This document shows positions 1 to 14,300 of a DNA stretch of 64,000 bases, one piece after another (positions within the stretch are counted from its first letter, which is position 1; each line of letters begins with the position of its first letter). Under the pieces are notes generated by a model. The model was given only the letters and a program-made list of their open reading frames with translations. It was not told the origin of the DNA and did not search any database. The translations under genes were made by a program, and so were the position numbers. Source of the stretch: Campylorhamphus procurvoides (lineage: Eukaryota > Chordata > Aves > Passeriformes > Dendrocolaptidae); NCBI GenBank assembly GCA_013396655.1, contig WBMV01006433.1, forward strand, positions 409,537-473,536. Direction: 5' to 3'.

Positions 1-2574
1 TGCTTAGATCTTGTCAAGGAAACAAGACTCCAAATAATAAAGATCAATGTTTCAGGCTCTCTGGATATGCGGAATTATGTGTACATCCTCATCCAGTTTA
101 TCAATACCAAAATATCTATTTGAATTTTATAAGGGCTCAATTAACTGAACAGCCACTGGAATAGATAATGTGATCTAAGCTCACAAAAATATTGCTGAAT
201 ATTTCAAGCCTTGATCCTCATGTCTATGTTGCAAGAAGGAGAAAGTGAATCCTCTTGTGCTGGTTTAAAGATAAACCCATGGGAGAAATGAACCCGACTC
301 AAGAGAGATTCCAAGTCAGAGTTACAATTTGCTAAAAAGATTACAATAAATACAATGATACAGAGAAAAAATTGCTTTTAACCCACAAAACCCAGATGTA
401 TAACTCAGCACCATGGGGCACGAACAGAATGGTGTTTGTTAGCCCCTTTGCTGAGCACCACATGGTCCTCCTGAGTACAAAGGAAAGGAAAACCTGGTGG
501 TGAGGATGATGGTCACAGTCTTGTTAAGAGTGGCAGTCACAGTCCTGCTGAGGTTCTGGCCCTCCTCTGGATCCAACGAGTGGTACCAGAAGTCCTCAAA
601 CCCCAAGATTATACATGCTCAGGTTCAGGTGGGAATTCTCAGCATGTCCCCTGTGGGGAGTTTCAAAATGGTTGATTTAACTCTATGAGTCGTGGGGTAT
701 TTTTGGAATCTTTGATGGTCTAGGTCACTGCAACTGCATATTGTGCCAGTTCCTAATGGCCCATTAGCAGACATGACCCCTGAGGCTGGGTGTGAAGGTG
801 CTGATGCCTCCCCGGAGGGGAGTTATCACAGCAGAGTCGCTGGTTTGAAGACAGAAACATTCCCATGCCTCGCAGGGTTCTTTAACACCCAGATTGTAGC
901 CTGAGGGATCAGGTGTGCTCTGGGCAGCTGCTGCAAATGATCCATTATTAATAGTCCATCAGAAATGACAGAGAGAGTGTAAAATACACAGTTTTGGTTA
1001 CACCCACACAGTGATAAACTGGTCCTGGCTGCTGTAACTAGGACACCCCTTCTTCCAAAACATGGTGCATTGACCACTGCCAAAGGCTCCATTCCTAAAC
1101 TAGAGTAACTAAGGTATGAGTCAGTCCAGCAGTTTCCATCTCCCTGTGCAATACTTCCTCAACACAGGTGTCAGGTTACTTTCCTTCATGCTCCTGCACT
1201 GTCAGGAAAACCAAGCTTGAAAGATTATCTTTATCTAACACTGACAATTACAGGGAGGAAAACAGTAAGGAAAAAGAAAAAAATAAACTTTCTAGGAAAA
1301 AAACAGGAAATTTTGAAATACACTGTGTGAAATATCTGGAAATGAAGCTGGTGTATAGTCAAGCTGCCATTAGCATTGCAATTCTCTAACAGGGCAAGAG
1401 TATATTGTAGATGTATTTAGAGAGTTACATTCCCAGCCCAAACTTCATAAAGTTACTGGTTTGGTTATAAAAATACCTTTTACTGAATCTCAGTACAATA
1501 CTTTTTCCAAGAGTTCTCCCAACGTCCAACTGTACTGAGCTCAGATGATTTTCTGAAAGCAATGTATTTTATTTGTTTAGAGACTTCAGTTCTATTTAGT
1601 ACTTTTCCAAATATTTGTTTAATCTCCCCTCAATTTCACATGAAATTCTGCCCCCACACCATCCTTTGGCAAGGAACGTCAGGAACTTACACCCACAATT
1701 TCAGGAAACAACCCCCCCCTTCTCTGTGTTTTGAACCTTGTTCTTTCATCTGATGCTTCCTTCCAAGTTCTCCTGTTGGAGGATGAACAGATGATACATA
1801 CTGACACTCTCCATGTCATTCACTCTATCAAATCTGCCCTAACCTTTATCTAACATAGTCTATTCTTTGTATAGAAGTTATTCTATGTTTCTGACTTGAT
1901 TCCCAGGGTACCCACTCCACTGCATACAATGTAGGTTAAAATGTAAAAATATAGGAAATTAAACTATATTAGACTAATTACTGTGAAAAAACTCACATCG
2001 TTTATTTCAATGTTCTTCCTTGAAAGTAGTTTTCAATAAACAACTGTACTTTTTCTCCATTAGATGTCCTAAAGGCATCTAATAAAAAAATTAGATTGGA
2101 TTTCTACATTGAAAAATGAGGGAAAATAAAGGAAAATACCCAGCCTTTGAGTCAGCCTTTGTTGGTTCAGTTTACCCATGCATTTCAAGTCAGAAGTCCT
2201 GAAACAACAAAAATCCATACACCAAACAAATTCTTTGGTTAGTCCACAGGCAGACAGTTTGTCAGGACTAAAATGATACCTTCTTTCCTTAAACTTACAG
2301 TGTAATATAATGAATGGAACTGTTGTACTTCCCTGGGGGAATCATTTGTGTGAGCTGACTGATTGAGATTTGAGGAGGGTTGCTATTATTCTGACTCGCT
2401 TAATGAAGTGTATGTGGCAGAGAACATAAGGAAATGGTGTCGGTGCCATTCCACATAAAATCAAAAAAGGTGCCCGATTTTAAACAGGGGGACCAGACAG
2501 TCCGAGTTTCAGCATCCACATGGGAACTGGAGGAAAAAAAAATTTAAAAAGGACACAAATTCCCAGAGCAGGCT
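1..2574. other. Non-coding stretch, no gene recognised
   Basis: Only short chance open frames (under 90 codons) occur here, none with a recognisable domain or good splice context. Base composition is AT-moderate, with A/T runs near 1.9-2.1 kb. By gene order this should lie between GPR19 and CDKN1B, but no CDKN1B exon is visible. Confidence 0.5.
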
Positions 2575-2985
2575 AATTAAATATTCTCTCCACCTCCTTC
2601 GCCGTATTCATTNCGCTGTCCGCGGTGCTGCGGGGACCGGCCCGCACAGCCCCGACGGGGCGGGCGCCCCTCGCAGCGGGGTCCTGGTGGAGGGGCAGCC
2701 ACATGATCCGCATCCCACATGACACAGAAAGGAACGGAGCGGCAGCCAGCCCTGCGGAACGTCATTTTTTCCTCCGCGAAAGAAGAGGGGTGGAATACCG
2801 CATCCCTCTCCCTCAAGCAGCTTTGCAAACATCCGGGCAGAGACAGCTACAGACGTGAAGACACCCCGTGGTGCCCAGCAGGACTGGGACTGTCCCAGAG
2901 GTGCCCTCACTTGGGATAGTAAGCAGAACAAGGAGGAGACCAGCGCCTCTGGGACTATGCTTTGGAGCAGGTATGTGGATGGATG
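2575..2985 (+). promoter_or_regulatory. GC-rich block, candidate GPR19 promoter and first non-coding exon
   Basis: About 300 bases are strongly GC-rich and rich in CpG, in contrast to the AT-moderate surroundings. This is what a CpG-island promoter looks like. A good 5' splice site (GGAGCAG followed by GTATGT) lies at 2970/2971 on the + strand. It could splice to the strong acceptor at 16873/16874 in front of the GPR19 coding exon, across an intron of about 14 kb (about 9 kb if the duplication upstream of GPR19 is false). GPR19 has non-coding 5' exons in mammals, which makes this plausible. The sequence gives no direct proof of transcription. The single N at 2613 means part of the block may be missing. 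Open frames here do not resemble known proteins. Confidence 0.35.
2613..2613. other. Assembly gap (single N)
   Basis: One N sits at the upstream edge of the GC-rich block, between AT-moderate sequence and a GC-rich run. A true gap of unknown length collapsed to one base is likely, because GC-rich promoters often drop out of sequencing. I see no repeated sequence across it. Confidence 0.8.
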
Positions 2986-5900
2986 GATAGGTGCTGTGCT
3001 GAACACTGCTGTAGCTAAAGGGGTAGTTCTCCCTGTGGAGACAAATAAGATGAGCTTTTCCAGTAATTTATCTTATGTATATTTACTTACACGCATTGAA
3101 GATCCTTGGGGTTTGGCAAGGAGGACTCATTCCTCAGGAGAAAATGTTCGGTGGGGTTTGAATTTTAAGATTATTCCGCTGAAAGCAGAGAGATGTGTAG
3201 AATTACTGCAGAACAACTCCCTATATTTTTTGCACAAATCTACATTCTCTATATCTATATTAATTAGTTTTCAATTATGCTACTTATTTGTCTAAAAAAA
3301 TCCCCTGACATCATCAGTTCAATGAAAACAGAAAATTACTTTTACAGCAATGGAACAGACCAACCTGCTCATCTGGTTTTTTCTGTCTCTAGATACATTC
3401 AAACAGCTTCTTCTTTCTTCTAAAACAGCTGCTTTTGTATTTTTCAGCCATTAATTTGAAATCATCCTTTTCGAAAGCATTGTCTCCCTTTTTGTGTGTG
3501 GCTGCCTGGATGCAGTACTTAGTCAAACACCACAGGCACAGCAATCTTTGCTTATCTGTAGCCAGCACAGGAAAGGGGACTATTCTGGCTCTGCTAATTC
3601 AGGCACATACTCTCTAAGAATCCATAGCCATATTTCTTATTTATCCAACTGGCTTCCAGCATGTCAAACAGTGTGTTGGCTCCACAGAGTAATGGAGAAG
3701 TAAAGCTGCCTTCTGCTTCCAAAAGGCCATTTCTGTGTATGGGGCTGGGTTCATTGCCAGTTCTTTCCGGCAATGATTTTAAAATGTGGTTCTTGAAGAT
3801 TTCTTGTTAAGATCACTGTTAATCACTTAAACGTGGCTTGGTTTGCAAAAAAACCGGTTGCCAACCCAGAGACATCCTTAAAAGTCAATCTTTATTTGGG
3901 TGTCTAAATATGGATTTTTGGAAGCTTGATTTATGAGTAAGCTTGACTTATGATTTATTTTGAGCATGCTGGCCTCAGATGAGTCAGTAAAGGGAGGAAT
4001 TTCTACACCTTAGACACATTTGGGAGGCTCCGCTCCTTATCTTAAAGTAAGAGCTTGTAAACTCCCCCACAGTTCTCCTGTGAAGCCTCTGTTTGCAAAG
4101 CTGTGCAGTGCAATTCCCCCATCTGGGTCACACCATATGATCTCCATCTGCATTTTCCTTTGCAGCCCCACGAAGCATCCTCTCTCTGGTGTTTAACAAT
4201 TTAGAGAGCAACTTCAACCAGACAATGCAGAATAAACCCCTAACATGCTCAAGTGGAGTCTGCTCGCCCTCCCCACCACAAACCTCCAGTTCAGGGGTTA
4301 TCAGCAGGCTGACACCTTGCCTCAGTGGCTTCTTCTAGGCTGCTTTTGTCCTCTCTGAGCTAGTTCAGCTGAGAAAATCCCTTCCCATAATCATCTCCAC
4401 ATCAGACATTTCCAGCTTAACTATGGGGTTTGCCTTTAGCCTCCCAGTTTCTCCAACAAAGCTAGTATAGGCAGACTATGAAATACTCTCACTAATCACC
4501 ATATTCTCTGGCAGAGGCCCATGGGAATTTTATTCTATCGCTCACTCAGGTCTCCTCCTTTTATTCCTATCTGATAAGTCCTCCTGGAAGCATCCTAAGA
4601 TCTCTGGCAGCCCTAATTATTAGCTAAAACTGCTACCCCACTCCTTGTTACTGTGTCTGGCACAGGTGACCTCTATCATGTGAGCACAGTTCCATGTTAC
4701 TGAGAAGAGTCAAGAGACATATGACAGGAACTATCACGTTCCAGAACAAATGTTTGTACCACTGCAAAAATCCTGTTGCCATACTAACTTTTTGTGGGTT
4801 AAGAAAGCAGCTTTCACAAGATTTAATATCAAGAATTCCTTTCTACATGACCTTTCCATACAAAAGCAACAACAAAACACCTTCTAAGGTTCTCCTAGGA
4901 GGAGAACTTGTGCTTGCTGATAGTGAGAGGGTGAGCTGAGCTGCTGAAGTCCTCACTATAGCAGCTGATGCATTTTCCCTGTGGGGGAGGGAACACTCAG
5001 TGGGGAGAGAGTGAGAATTTCCAAGACACAGGCAGAAAAATCAGACAAGTGTGAGATTCACCACCACTTATCTGTCAGCACTCACCATGTCAAACCAGCC
5101 CTGCTAAGCACTGTGTTCCTCACATCAAGCTGTGCTGTGGGGAAGGCCTGGTGTTGCCAAAAATTAATGCAAGCATGTGGAAGAGAGCATCTATTTTTTT
5201 ACCACTGAATCAGGAAAGGGCACAGCCTAGCCATGTCCAAGGACAAACTCAATCCCCATTACGGAGGACAAGAAGCCTCTATAGTTTTATTTCAAGCTTC
5301 TCTACACCCTTCTTGGACAATTCCAGTAGGAGAAACCTGCTCTGACAGCAGACTTGGAAATTAGGTCAGTCCCTCTTCTCCTTCTCCCACTTTTTTCATG
5401 CCCCCACAGTCACACTGGGCACAGATCTGGGTTCTGTCATTATTTTTAGACCAGTGCTAATCTGGAGTTTTGCATACTAGTCACAGCAGTAGGAAGATAC
5501 AATAAAGCTTTGAGACACTTAAACCCGTGTGTCTTTCCTTTGGGGAAGAACAGCTACATCTGTAACAGGAGACTCTTAACCATTACCTGTTTGTAAACAG
5601 TGTGTTACCCTCGTTTTGCTCATGAGGTAGGACTCAGAGAACAGTTCTCTGTGTGTTTCCTGTGATTAGCCAGACCAGGCTGTGGACAGGAACAGAGGAG
5701 ATGGAAGGAACAGGCAGTCTAAAGGTCATGGCAAACCCACAACTCTTTTGGCACAGCTTGGGTCTGTGGAAGGATGGTTGTGTCCTGCCTGGGCATTATG
5801 AATAAACCTACAGCTACTGCAGGAATAACTTCTCACTGCAAGCGACCCTGCCTATCTCTGCAGAAAGTCCTCCTCTCTACAGATCTCAGTGTTGCAAATT

Positions 5901-6430
5901 CCTTGTGTCCTTCAGCAGAGCCCTAGCTGAAGAGAGTTACGCTTGTCCCCTCGCTCTGATGAGGTGAGGGTCTCTATCTGGGTAGTATTGAGCACAAATC
6001 TAGCTCATATTTTACCACAGTCTGTCCCTGAACTAGGGCATGATGTTGGGTATAAGTGGAATCTCCAGTTACTGTAAGGGCTCCTTCTCCCTGCCAACAG
6101 AGAATAAACATCTTATGGTTTAGGTGCACGAGTAATTACTGGGTCTTAGCAACTCACATCAGGTCAATAGACCTACAGTGACTTCCTGCATGTCAGTCTT
6201 AACCCACAGTAAGCATATGAGAAAAATAATTGACTTTAGATGCAGGAAAATGCTGTTGCTTCCAGAACGTTTAAGATCCTTAAGACCTTTAATGAGCTTC
6301 AAGTGATGGTAGTGTCTATTAAGGAGACTAAGCCAATATGCAGTGACTTGTGACTTATGTATGGGTTTGAATCCTGCTTGTTCATCAAAGTTATGCCTCA
6401 TGGACTTGCCCTGAACCCAGCATTACAGGT
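2986..6430. other. Non-coding stretch, probable GPR19 5' intron or intergenic
   Basis: I see no coding exon, RNA gene or clear transposon. Open frames up to 146 codons (for example from 2855) have no recognisable features. The sequence is ordinary unique-looking AT-moderate DNA. Confidence 0.45.
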
Positions 6431-9400
6431 CTGTAGCCAGAGTAGTTACTCCAGATGTGAGCTAACAGACCCAGAAGCAATAGAGGGACCCTGTTCTTGT
6501 TCTAGTTAGTTACTGCATGTCTCACCCATTACTAAGGTAAGTTAAAAGGATGAAGCTGAAAAAGGATTCTTTCTCAAGCAGCCAGTACAAGAAATGTAAA
6601 CTGATGCCAATCCCAGCAAGTATTGCAGTATTATATCCTTGTCCTCAGTTTTAATACCTTGTTAAAATACTCAGGAAAGAACTTGAAGAGTCAATGAAGG
6701 TTGATGGCAAAGCAACTGCCCAGTTGCCCTTAATTTCCTCAAGCATACAGCAGAAAAATCTTGTTTAGATTCATGCTCATGCAGTAGCCAAATATAACAT
6801 ATATTCTCTAGATGTGTTAGAAATTAGAACATTTCCTACTTTGATTTGATTCCATCCATATTTTCTGCTCCCGTGACCTCACCCCACAACACAGGCTGGG
6901 CCATCAAATCCTGATATAAGATGTAATAACACATATTGCAACTAAGTTTATATAATCAGTGCAGGTCAGAAGCTTTCACCATTAGTTGAGCTGTGTCCAC
7001 ACCAGCCCTGAAAGCTTCATCCATGAACCCATCCACAGTCACAGTCATGTCATCTTTAGCTACCCATGCTGCAGAATAGGAATCTCCACCAGCTGGGTAA
7101 AGCTAGGGAGCAGACAGCAGGTATGGGTATGGATCTCAAAAGTTTTACTGCATTCAAAACACATTATTCTCTTGATAAAATAGGAGAAAATGTTTTTTAT
7201 CCCCATGTGCTGGAATGCAGAGAGTGAAGAAGAAGAGATTTTTGGGCTTTGCTCAGAAAAACTGCCCAGAGAAAAGTCTTCGTAAGAGGAACAGGGCAAA
7301 TAGCTGAGCATTTTTATGAGCACTGGACCAGAGAAAAGAACTGGCAGGGAAATGGTATGCTTACAAAAGCATGTGTATCCGCATTCCTTCACTGGAGCAG
7401 AAGTACTAAATGCACACAGTCATCCCTGAATAACAGGAGACAGAGATTAAAAGACTGTGCTCTTCTACAAAGGGATTTTTACACTGACACAATGCATGCA
7501 CAGGGTAGTTAATTTGAATTTAGGCAGGGATGAGTGTCACCTTGTAGCATCTTACAGCTGGACAAAAGCCATCCCTTACCCATTCTGATTCAATTTACTC
7601 ACACTTCTAATGTTGATTAAACTCAGTTAGATGGAGCAATTCTCTTCCAGTCTGGCAGATATTCCCGAGATACTCTTCAGAGAGGTAAGTTTATGGAGTA
7701 AATCGCCAGCTTAATTCTTTTGAAATAATTTGATGGGCCAATGCTTGCCTGGTGTTTTGCATCTATGATGCTGAGAAGTAAAATATATTGAATAAAAAAG
7801 GCCCTCTGCTAGTGCTAAGTCAAGTAATGTGCAATGACCAGATTCTTTAGGTGCTTTTTCAATCCTGAAAAACAGCAGTTGGGAAACAGAGAGTTTATTC
7901 TTTTAATTAATCATAAAAAAAACCAAAACAAAACAACAACATATTTATTGCATTCTTTTGTGAATCTTATTAGGTTTTGCTCTTCCAAATTGCAATGGAC
8001 ACCACATTTTTAGATAGGGCAGTAAACATGCAAACACATAATAACTATGCCATACAGGTTTTATACAACAGCAAAGTAAATGTGGCAGTGATTTTATGAA
8101 GATCTTGTGGTTCAAATATTTAATCTCTAAGTAACAGATCTGTTTTGGAGAGTTAGCTATCAACCCAAAGGGACAATCCTGAAAATGGAGTGATTTGGTT
8201 TCCAAACTGCAAATTACTGTCAGTAAAATGAAACTGTAGCACCAGAAATTCCCTCTTCGATAATTGTGAGTCATTTCACACGTCCTTTCTTTTCCCAAGC
8301 AAATGTACCTAAAATAGATTTTAAAACAAAAGTACAGAAAGTCCTTTATCAGTCTTAAAAGGATTCCCACTCTAAAACGTTTAAATGACAAAGTGAAGGA
8401 AAAGTAATACAAGCATTTTTAGTAACTCAAAGTGTAATTAGGCCTCATGTATTTGCTATATGTCATTTTTTACATTTTGTGTTTCTAAATTTCTGCTTGT
8501 TGACCTGCAAGGCAGAGGGAGATGACAGAGCCCATCACTGCTTTTTATGGATCCGATATTTGTAAGTTGAATGGCTCACTAACACTTAAAACATACTTCT
8601 GTAAACAATGCAGCAAACGGGAACACGGGAATTGAGGATAAGTAATGTAACAAGTTACAGAATCCCCAGGTATTTGCATCCTAGACCCATCCAGAGTTGT
8701 GCATGTGCTGAGCTCTCATGGTCCTATTTCTTTTTGGAACATTACATATAATCCAGAAGTTCAAGCCTCCACCATAAAAACCAGACTGGCCTACAGAAGA
8801 AAAACATATGTTGGGCCATAGATGTTAAGGTTCTTAGTGCTAAATCAGGGCATGGTTCTGATCTCAGTGCCACCTAGGGAAAAGAGGCTTGAATAGAGAT
8901 CCTGTAAGATAAAAGAAATAGCTTCTGGTCCATTTGAAGGAAAAATTATCTATGACTATACGTGCAGGGATCTCAAAGTACATTGGTTAATCAGATAGCG
9001 TTTACTTTTTTGAAAAATAAGTAATTCCTGTACAACCAGAGAAATCCTTTGCTCAAGTTAAACTCCCTATTAGCTGCATTTGTATTTTCACCTGTACCTT
9101 GTGGGCAATGTGCTGAATGACCTTGATTGTTTCCAAGGAAGAAAAAATCACAGAATACAGTATTACTTGCACATGTGTTTGTTGCCTCTTCTGTTTTACT
9201 CACAGTGACGAAATCACCACCTCCAGAGTCACATAATCAGATACTCTACCTCTCAACACAAGAACGATCTCTGGTGAAGGGTGGCACATGGGACGGCCTC
9301 TCCCGCTCATGTGTGGCTTCCTCTGCTAGCAAAACTCCAACACAAGACAGCTGGGTACATCTCTTGCTGTTCTCCTTCCCCTGTAGGCACCCACTGGTTA

Positions 9401-11382
9401 GCTCTCCATACATACCTCTGAGTGGGTCACATCCTCTTCCCTGCTGGGGCTGCTCAATTCCTGTCTTTCCAAAGGCATGAACCCAAGTTCTCCAGTAAAC
9501 AGTGGTTGGGCTGCCTTTTAGGCAAAATGCATTAGGAAACAACGCCTATTTGAGTACTACAACCCTATAACTACTTTGGGTTTTATCCACCTGCATAACT
9601 AAATGTTTCAGGTCTGAGCAGACATGGAGAGCAGATTTGGTCCACGAGGAGAAATACCATGAAAACAGTGTTAGTGAGTCTGCATATTTTAACAGCTTAG
9701 GAAGGTCATTGCATTCTTGTAACAGACTTCCAGTATTCTTCACTACTGGGCAAGAAATTTTATCTGGTCATTCTCCTATGAAACTTCATTTGTACAGCTG
9801 GCTATTTTTAAATGACACATACTTCTGCAAGGCAAGAAGGGAAATTAAGGAAGAAAATTAGCTCATAATGTTCTTTTCTTTCTAGTTAATAGGCTCCACA
9901 TGTATTATTCTATTACAGATAATTCTAACACATAATTTGTTGTACTGTCAATGTATTCTGCCACTCTGGCAGAGGCAGCAGCCCAAACACCCTGCCAACA
10001 GCTGATGACAGCACGATATCTCCAGGGGAGCAGATCCACCCTACAGAGAGCGGGGAAAGACAAGTAGGAGCCCTTTGAGAAATCAGGAATCATCTGCCAG
10101 AGGCAAACCCAGTAAGAAAACAGTGAGGGAAGGCAATTAAGGGTGAGAGGGAAGGTAAGGCCAGGCTGGGCAGTACCCACCTCCTGCAGCAGAGGGGACA
10201 AGGGCCAAAGTATGATCTGTTGACAGAGCCCCTTGCAGGCAGCTGACAACTCAACCACCATGACATTCGCTTCTCAGTCTCACTACTGATGTTCCCAAGT
10301 GTTATTCTGGCACAAGGGTGCCACGCAAATATTCTTTGTTTAACCAGTCCCACTGAAACAAACCCAGTTGTTACTGGCCTCCAACTGTTTCAGCCACAAG
10401 TCCAGGTTCACCTGAAGAGTATTCTCAGATCCCAGACTGCCCACATGCAAAAGCTGCTCAGTAAGCCCGGCTACTGTGGGAGCAGCGCTGGTGACTCATG
10501 CATTGACCCACTTTAGGATGATGCAGAGTCAGCGACTGGGCACAGAGTGAGGAGAGCACAGAGAGGTCCCAGCTGCAGCTGTGCAGACTGGCCATGTCTG
10601 TGCAGCTGTGCTGTGCTGCTCTCAAACACACTCTGCATTTTCAAGCACATTAAATTTATGGCCATGCTGTGCAGCTGATTGTATCTCATGACTGTTCATG
10701 TGAAACAAACAATGTCATATTCGTGCAGCTAATAATTACAGTCTAAAAAGGTAGAGGAGAAAAGTCTCCTATAACCACAGCAAGAAATTAATACATCTAT
10801 TTCTCTTCCACATCTGATTGGTTTTTTTGGCACTGCATTACTGAAAACACATGCAAAACAGTGTTTCTAATGAGCAAAAGGTTTTGCACACCAAGATAAT
10901 AACTGAAAGGACATCAGACTGCAGCAAGCTGTTCATATGCATGTAGTCACTAAAATTAGCTATTTTCCCTGTTTTATCCTCGCAATAGGCTAAGACCAAC
11001 CCAACCATCCAGCTAAATTCAAGATTGGAAACTGACAATATGTGCATTCTTTTCTCTTGCTCCTCAAAACAGAAGGTCATACCTCTCATATTCTGTGGTG
11101 TGTCTGTCATGAAGGTACAGGAAAATAATTTCACACAGATAACACACTCAGACAAACTTTAATTCGCAAGCAATGACAGGTTGACAGGTTATAGGTTTGG
11201 TGTTACCAGTTGGGGATATTGCTACTCCACAGACAAAGAACAATGACCCAAACTGTACCCGTGCTCATAAACATGTTGAAGGCCTGTCCTTCTTCTGGGG
11301 GAGGGGGTGGTCGTGCTAGTAGTGAGGGAACTCAGTCCTTGGAAGTCTCCTTGGACAGCATCCCAACCCCAAGGGAAGGGCT
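6431..11382. repeat. 4,952-bp segment, copy 1 of a head-to-tail pair
   Basis: This segment matches 11384-16335 base for base at a constant offset of 4,953. By eye I find eight single-base differences (6601, 7468, 7497, 7498, 7544, 7549, 7905 and 9448 in this copy) and no length difference. The copy ends exactly at the N at 11383, where the text breaks off mid-sequence and restarts at the beginning of the unit. No gene is recognised inside; the short open frames recur in both copies simply because the DNA does. The end of one contig and the start of the next most likely represent the same locus or two haplotypes of it. Confidence 0.97.
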
Positions 11383-11383
11383 N
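11383..11383. other. Assembly gap (single N) at the junction of the two copies
   Basis: The N separates the last base of copy 1 from the first base of copy 2. A gap placed exactly at a duplication boundary points to a scaffold join of overlapping contigs and not to missing sequence. Confidence 0.95.
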
Positions 11384-14300
11384 CTGTAGCCAGAGTAGTT
11401 ACTCCAGATGTGAGCTAACAGACCCAGAAGCAATAGAGGGACCCTGTTCTTGTTCTAGTTAGTTACTGCATGTCTCACCCATTACTAAGGTAAGTTAAAA
11501 GGATGAAGCTGAAAAAGGATTCTTTCTCAAGCAGCCAGTACAAGAAATGTAAATTGATGCCAATCCCAGCAAGTATTGCAGTATTATATCCTTGTCCTCA
11601 GTTTTAATACCTTGTTAAAATACTCAGGAAAGAACTTGAAGAGTCAATGAAGGTTGATGGCAAAGCAACTGCCCAGTTGCCCTTAATTTCCTCAAGCATA
11701 CAGCAGAAAAATCTTGTTTAGATTCATGCTCATGCAGTAGCCAAATATAACATATATTCTCTAGATGTGTTAGAAATTAGAACATTTCCTACTTTGATTT
11801 GATTCCATCCATATTTTCTGCTCCCGTGACCTCACCCCACAACACAGGCTGGGCCATCAAATCCTGATATAAGATGTAATAACACATATTGCAACTAAGT
11901 TTATATAATCAGTGCAGGTCAGAAGCTTTCACCATTAGTTGAGCTGTGTCCACACCAGCCCTGAAAGCTTCATCCATGAACCCATCCACAGTCACAGTCA
12001 TGTCATCTTTAGCTACCCATGCTGCAGAATAGGAATCTCCACCAGCTGGGTAAAGCTAGGGAGCAGACAGCAGGTATGGGTATGGATCTCAAAAGTTTTA
12101 CTGCATTCAAAACACATTATTCTCTTGATAAAATAGGAGAAAATGTTTTTTATCCCCATGTGCTGGAATGCAGAGAGTGAAGAAGAAGAGATTTTTGGGC
12201 TTTGCTCAGAAAAACTGCCCAGAGAAAAGTCTTCGTAAGAGGAACAGGGCAAATAGCTGAGCATTTTTATGAGCACTGGACCAGAGAAAAGAACTGGCAG
12301 GGAAATGGTATGCTTACAAAAGCATGTGTATCCGCATTCCTTCACTGGAGCAGAAGTACTAAATGCACACAGTCATCCCTGAATAACAGGAGACAGAGAT
12401 TAAAAGACTGTGCTCTTCTATAAAGGGATTTTTACACTGACACAATGCACACACAGGGTAGTTAATTTGAATTTAGGCAGGGATGAGTGTCACCTTCTAG
12501 CGTCTTACAGCTGGACAAAAGCCATCCCTTACCCATTCTGATTCAATTTACTCACACTTCTAATGTTGATTAAACTCAGTTAGATGGAGCAATTCTCTTC
12601 CAGTCTGGCAGATATTCCCGAGATACTCTTCAGAGAGGTAAGTTTATGGAGTAAATCGCCAGCTTAATTCTTTTGAAATAATTTGATGGGCCAATGCTTG
12701 CCTGGTGTTTTGCATCTATGATGCTGAGAAGTAAAATATATTGAATAAAAAAGGCCCTCTGCTAGTGCTAAGTCAAGTAATGTGCAATGACCAGATTCTT
12801 TAGGTGCTTTTTCAATCCTGAAAAACAGCAGTTGGGAAACAGAGAGTTTATTCTTTTGATTAATCATAAAAAAAACCAAAACAAAACAACAACATATTTA
12901 TTGCATTCTTTTGTGAATCTTATTAGGTTTTGCTCTTCCAAATTGCAATGGACACCACATTTTTAGATAGGGCAGTAAACATGCAAACACATAATAACTA
13001 TGCCATACAGGTTTTATACAACAGCAAAGTAAATGTGGCAGTGATTTTATGAAGATCTTGTGGTTCAAATATTTAATCTCTAAGTAACAGATCTGTTTTG
13101 GAGAGTTAGCTATCAACCCAAAGGGACAATCCTGAAAATGGAGTGATTTGGTTTCCAAACTGCAAATTACTGTCAGTAAAATGAAACTGTAGCACCAGAA
13201 ATTCCCTCTTCGATAATTGTGAGTCATTTCACACGTCCTTTCTTTTCCCAAGCAAATGTACCTAAAATAGATTTTAAAACAAAAGTACAGAAAGTCCTTT
13301 ATCAGTCTTAAAAGGATTCCCACTCTAAAACGTTTAAATGACAAAGTGAAGGAAAAGTAATACAAGCATTTTTAGTAACTCAAAGTGTAATTAGGCCTCA
13401 TGTATTTGCTATATGTCATTTTTTACATTTTGTGTTTCTAAATTTCTGCTTGTTGACCTGCAAGGCAGAGGGAGATGACAGAGCCCATCACTGCTTTTTA
13501 TGGATCCGATATTTGTAAGTTGAATGGCTCACTAACACTTAAAACATACTTCTGTAAACAATGCAGCAAACGGGAACACGGGAATTGAGGATAAGTAATG
13601 TAACAAGTTACAGAATCCCCAGGTATTTGCATCCTAGACCCATCCAGAGTTGTGCATGTGCTGAGCTCTCATGGTCCTATTTCTTTTTGGAACATTACAT
13701 ATAATCCAGAAGTTCAAGCCTCCACCATAAAAACCAGACTGGCCTACAGAAGAAAAACATATGTTGGGCCATAGATGTTAAGGTTCTTAGTGCTAAATCA
13801 GGGCATGGTTCTGATCTCAGTGCCACCTAGGGAAAAGAGGCTTGAATAGAGATCCTGTAAGATAAAAGAAATAGCTTCTGGTCCATTTGAAGGAAAAATT
13901 ATCTATGACTATACGTGCAGGGATCTCAAAGTACATTGGTTAATCAGATAGCGTTTACTTTTTTGAAAAATAAGTAATTCCTGTACAACCAGAGAAATCC
14001 TTTGCTCAAGTTAAACTCCCTATTAGCTGCATTTGTATTTTCACCTGTACCTTGTGGGCAATGTGCTGAATGACCTTGATTGTTTCCAAGGAAGAAAAAA
14101 TCACAGAATACAGTATTACTTGCACATGTGTTTGTTGCCTCTTCTGTTTTACTCACAGTGACGAAATCACCACCTCCAGAGTCACATAATCAGATACTCT
14201 ACCTCTCAACACAAGAACGATCTCTGGTGAAGGGTGGCACATGGGACGGCCTCTCCCGCTCATGTGTGGCTTCCTCTGCTAGCAAAACTCCAACACAAGA

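Noticed and set aside
2608..3006. 132-codon frame over the GC-rich block at 2.6-3.0 kb
   Set aside because: It runs into the assembly N, has no recognisable domain and is explained by GC content. Not CDKN1B.
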